Part shown: positions 61,134-64,000 of the stretch, piece by piece
Layout: each line of letters opens with the position of its first letter
Numbering within the stretch: the first letter of the stretch is position 1
NCBI RefSeq assembly: GCF_000828475.1
Contig: NZ_AP014648.1
Coordinates: 2,119,400-2,183,399, forward strand
Source: Methyloceanibacter caenitepidi
GTDB taxonomy: Bacteria; Pseudomonadota; Alphaproteobacteria; Rhizobiales; Methyloligellaceae
Length of the DNA stretch: 64,000 nt
Reading direction: 5' to 3'
Notes under the pieces: model-generated
What the model saw: the letters and a program-made list of their open reading frames with translations, nothing else
What the model was told of the DNA's origin: nothing
The model's database searches: none
Program-made: the position numbers and the translations under genes

Positions 61134-62369
61134 CTGTTTCCCGTAAGAGAAAACGCTGACTCCGAGCCCCGTTCGAGCGCCAAACAGCCCAAACGGATCA
61201 GCGTGCTCGGCGCCACCGGATCGATCGGCGAAAGCACGCTCGATCTCGTCGGGCGCAATCCCGACGACTATGATGTCATTGCGCTGACCGGCAACAAGAA
61301 CGTCGCTCGGCTGGCCGAGCTTGCCGTGCAGCACGGCGCGAAGCTGGCCGTGACGGCGGATGCGGGAAGCTACAAGGACCTCTTGCTGGCTTTGGCGGGC
61401 ACGGACATCGAAGTGGCCGCAGGCCCGAAGGCGCTGCTCGATGCCGCATCACGTCCCGCGGATTGGATCATGGCCGCCATCGTCGGCGTCGCGGGGCTTC
61501 GGCCGACCTTGCGTGCCGTGAAGCAGGGAACGGCCGTCGCGCTCGCCAACAAGGAGTGTCTCGTCTCCGGCGGCGAGATCTTCATGCGCGAGGTTGCCCG
61601 GCACGGCGCGACGCTCTTGCCCGTGGACTCCGAGCACTCCGCGGCGCGCCAAGCCATGACCGGCACCGAACCCGACAAGATCGAATCCGTCTGCCTCACC
61701 GCCTCGGGCGGTCCCTTCCGGACCTGGAGCGTCGAGCAGATGGCGGAGGCCGGCCCCGAACAGGCCCTGAAACATCCGAACTGGTCGATGGGCGCAAAAG
61801 TCACGATCGATTCCGCGTCCCTCATGAACAAGGGGCTGGAACTCATCGAAGCGCATCATCTTTTCGCGCTGCCGCCCGAAAAGCTGTGCATCCTCGTGCA
61901 TCCCCAGTCCATCGTGCACTGCCTCGTGCAAATGACCGATGGCGCGGTGCTGGCTCAACTGAGCTGCCCGGATATGCGCACACCGATCGCCTATAGCCTG
62001 GCCTGGCCCGAGCGCATGCACGTACCCAACGAGCGCATCGACTTGGCGACGCTCGGCTCCCTCACGTTTGAAGCCCCGGACCCCGAACGATTCCCGGCCT
62101 TGCGCCTGGCCAAGGAGGTTCTGGAAACCGGCGGCAGCGCGGGCGCCGTGCTGAACGCGGCCAATGAAGTCGCCGTTGCGGCCTTCCTCGAGAAGCGGTT
62201 AGGGTTCCTCGGAATCGCCGGGCTGGTGGAGACCACGCTGGTCGACTGCGCCGACCTGATCGCGCTCGCTCCGGAAACCGCCGAGGACGTGTACGAGATC
62301 GACGAAGAGGCGCGCCGCCGGGCGAGGGACCGGCTGCCCCGTTGGGCGGGTGCAGACGCGGGGGACTGA
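61134..62369 (+). CDS. dxr: 1-deoxy-D-xylulose 5-phosphate reductoisomerase
   Basis: Dxr performs the first committed step of the MEP isoprenoid pathway using NADPH. Motifs are RISVLGATGSIGESTLDLV (NADPH loop), ANKECLVSGGEIFMREV, LLPVDSEHSAARQAM, LTASGGPFRTW and NWSMGAKVTIDSASLMNKGL. The in-frame stop TGA 61113 leaves no ATG, GTG or TTG before GTG 61203, which would cut into the first beta strand. CTG 61134 has GAGGGG six bases upstream and gives 411 residues, so CTG initiation is proposed; GTG 61203 (388 residues) is the fallback. The Shine-Dalgarno overlaps the cdsA stop. Confidence 0.9.
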   Translation: MFPVRENADSEPRSSAKQPKRISVLGATGSIGESTLDLVGRNPDDYDVIALTGNKNVARLAELAVQHGAKLAVTADAGSYKDLLLALAGTDIEVAAGPKALLDAASRPADWIMAAIVGVAGLRPTLRAVKQGTAVALANKECLVSGGEIFMREVARHGATLLPVDSEHSAARQAMTGTEPDKIESVCLTASGGPFRTWSVEQMAEAGPEQALKHPNWSMGAKVTIDSASLMNKGLELIEAHHLFALPPEKLCILVHPQSIVHCLVQMTDGAVLAQLSCPDMRTPIAYSLAWPERMHVPNERIDLATLGSLTFEAPDPERFPALRLAKEVLETGGSAGAVLNAANEVAVAAFLEKRLGFLGIAGLVETTLVDCADLIALAPETAEDVYEIDEEARRRARDRLPRWAGADAGD

Positions 62370-62474
62370 AGGACGCAGCGGAGCAGGCCGCGCCCGGCAC
62401 GACGGACGTGCCGGAATAGGCATGCACGTACTGAACTGACTAAGAAGGGCCCAATTCTCTAGGTAACCGGACTT

Positions 62475-63617
62475 ATGGATATTTTCACATCGCTCGCCGG
62501 CTTCGGCGGGAGCTTTCTCAGCTATCTCATTCCGTTCCTGTTCATTCTGACCGTGGTGGTCTTTGTCCACGAGATGGGGCACTTCCTCGTGGCTCGCTGG
62601 TGCGGCGTGGGAATCAAGGCGTTTTCCATCGGTTTCGGCCCCGAGATCTTCGGGTTCAACGACAAACACGGGACCCGCTGGCGCGTCGCCTGGATCCCCC
62701 TCGGGGGCTACGTGAAATTCATCGACGACGAGAACGCCGCAAGCGCCGGCCAGAAGTCCCTCGAGTCGGTGCCGGAGGCAGACCGGGAAAAGACCTTTCA
62801 GGGAAAAACTCTGGGTCAGCGCGCCGCCATCGTCGCCGCGGGCCCGATTGCGAATTTCATCTTCGCGATTCTGATTTTCACGGCCGTTTTCAGCATCTTC
62901 GGCGAACGGATCACCGCGCCGAAGGTTGACGCGGTCGCCCCGGACAGTGCCGCGGAGCGGGCCGGTTTCCAGCCGGGCGACGTCATCACGAGCATCGACG
63001 GCAGCAAAATCGCGAACTTTACCGATATGCAGCGGATCGTGGCCACCAGCCCTGACCGGGAACTGCATTTCGCTGTCGAACGGGACGGCAAAACCGTCGA
63101 TTTGACGGCGATTCCGGAACGGAAGGAAATCACCGACCGCTTTGGAAACACGTTCAAAATCGGCCTTTTGGGTATTCAGCGCAGCGCCTCGCCGGACGAC
63201 TGGACGTGGCAGCGCCATGACCCGGCCACAGCGTTCGTGATGGGCGTCAAAGAATGCTACTTTGTCGTGTCCCGGTCCCTCGGGTACCTCTATGACGTGA
63301 TCAAAGGCCGTGAAGACGCGGATCAGCTCGGCGGTCCGCTGAGAATTGCTCAAGTATCTGGGCAGGTTGCCACCGCAGGCTTTCTTGCGCTCCTCAACCT
63401 CGCTGCCATCATCTCGGTTAGTATTGGCCTCATCAATCTATTCCCAATACCTATGCTCGATGGTGGCCATCTGCTGTTTTACGGAATCGAAGCTGTGAGG
63501 GGGAAGCCGTTAAGCGAAACCACTCAAGAAATCGGTTTTCGCATTGGCCTTGCGTTCGTCCTCATGCTAATGATTTTTGCGACCTGGAACGATCTGATTC
63601 ATTTGAAGTTTCTGTGA
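62475..63617 (+). CDS. rseP: Site-2 metalloprotease RseP
   Basis: RseP cleaves membrane-bound anti-sigma factors and signal-peptide remnants. The 380-residue membrane protein has the zinc motif FVHEMGHFLVARWCGV near residue 32, one PDZ domain (about 155-225: VAPDSAAERAGFQPGDVITS), and the second metal-binding block NLFPIPMLDGGHLLFYGIEA with the third ligand. Only one PDZ domain is evident, where E. coli RseP has two. It is followed by bamA as in most proteobacteria. Confidence 0.94.
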   Translation: MDIFTSLAGFGGSFLSYLIPFLFILTVVVFVHEMGHFLVARWCGVGIKAFSIGFGPEIFGFNDKHGTRWRVAWIPLGGYVKFIDDENAASAGQKSLESVPEADREKTFQGKTLGQRAAIVAAGPIANFIFAILIFTAVFSIFGERITAPKVDAVAPDSAAERAGFQPGDVITSIDGSKIANFTDMQRIVATSPDRELHFAVERDGKTVDLTAIPERKEITDRFGNTFKIGLLGIQRSASPDDWTWQRHDPATAFVMGVKECYFVVSRSLGYLYDVIKGREDADQLGGPLRIAQVSGQVATAGFLALLNLAAIISVSIGLINLFPIPMLDGGHLLFYGIEAVRGKPLSETTQEIGFRIGLAFVLMLMIFATWNDLIHLKFL

Positions 63618-63719
63618 TGGTGGAATTGGCGGGCAGGGGATAAAAAGAACCGCTCGATTTCACCTGAAAAGAGACGGATCGTATCTAAAATCGGCCACAA
63701 ACAGATGGCCAGCTTGGTC

Positions 63720-63738
63720 CATAGGCCCAAAGCCTATG
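63720..63738 (+). other. Hairpin between rseP and bamA
   Basis: CATAGGC (63720-63726) pairs exactly with GCCTATG (63732-63738) around loop CCAAA, in the 154-base rseP-bamA gap. A G-rich run, not a T run, follows, so it may serve as a leader or stability element and not a terminator. Confidence 0.4.
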
Positions 63739-63771
63739 GGGGGTTTGGGTTAACGGGGGATTACACCAGAA

Positions 63772-64000
63772 ATGGTGCGGTGGACGTTGGAAAGAGGACT
63801 CATGGCAGTCCTCCTAGTGTTGTGTAGCGTCCCGCTCTCGCTGGGTATCAGCGCGAGCTTTGGCGACCTCACAGCCGCTGCCCAAAACGCCACCATCAGC
63901 TCCGTCGTCGTTCAAGGCAATCAGCGCGTCGAAGCCGAGACGATCCGCTCTTACCTCACGTTTTCCGCCGGCGACCCCTACGACCCCGGCGAGATCAACC
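63772..64000 (+). CDS. bamA: Outer membrane assembly factor BamA (N-terminal part)
   Basis: BamA inserts beta-barrel proteins into the outer membrane. Seventy-six residues are visible before the window ends: a signal peptide (MVRWTLERGLMAVLLVLCSV) and the start of the first POTRA domain with ISSVVVQGNQRVEAETIRSY. ATG 63772 adds a basic n-region and is preferred; ATG 63802 is an alternative. The position after rseP supports the call. Confidence 0.9.
   Translation, partial: MVRWTLERGLMAVLLVLCSVPLSLGISASFGDLTAAAQNATISSVVVQGNQRVEAETIRSYLTFSAGDPYDPGEIN

Overview
This window looks like a GC-rich alphaproteobacterial chromosome, most likely order Hyphomicrobiales (a Hyphomicrobium/Methyloceanibacter-like lineage is plausible; this placement is inference). 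Reasons are a fourteen-gene complex I (nuo) operon of alphaproteobacterial order, a separate NdufS4-like accessory subunit of complex I, a short prolyl-tRNA synthetase without the editing insertion, a DUF1467 gene beside methylmalonyl-CoA epimerase, and the gene order rpsB-tsf-pyrH-frr-uppS-cdsA-dxr-rseP-bamA.

Bases 1-2072 are the right end of a prophage: a gpW-like head-tail joining protein (partial), a DUF2190 capsid-associated protein, an excisionase-like HTH protein and a tyrosine integrase, ending at a tRNA-like attachment site (1985-2072). A diverged copy of that 88-base site lies at 8507-8594. Between the copies sits a tightly coupled minus-strand operon dabB-dabA-cysD with a divergent LysR gene. 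DabA and DabB form an energy-coupled inorganic-carbon accumulation complex, so the cassette suggests CO2/bicarbonate capture; the cysD partner is unexpected.

From 8641 to 18032 come an NdufS4-like subunit, tRNA-Arg, two small exported proteins of unknown function, and an amine or amino-acid module: a DadA/PuuB-like FAD oxidoreductase, an XRE-cupin regulator, an APC permease, a universal stress protein and a RidA-like protein. Three copies of a TTGCA-N5-TGCAA palindrome mark the promoters of the oxidoreductase and of the regulator/permease pair, giving a self-contained regulon. A beta-propeller protein, a CaCA exchanger and a hotdog thioesterase follow. From 18057 to 21994 a minus-strand sulfur operon carries cysK, sseA, metC and an SDR.

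The rest is core genome: tRNA-Leu, the protein quality-control block tig-clpP-clpX-lon, hupB, tRNA-Val, tRNA-Asp, the nuoABCDEFGHIJKLMN operon (with an FlK-like thioesterase gene between nuoC and nuoD), birA, an RNase J gene, methylmalonyl-CoA epimerase, DUF1467, a possible tiny minus-strand gene with its own terminator, proS-lolC-lolD, dnaE, rpsB-tsf, pyrH-frr-uppS-cdsA-dxr-rseP and the first part of bamA, which runs off the end. No CRISPR array, rRNA gene, insertion sequence or replication origin was seen.
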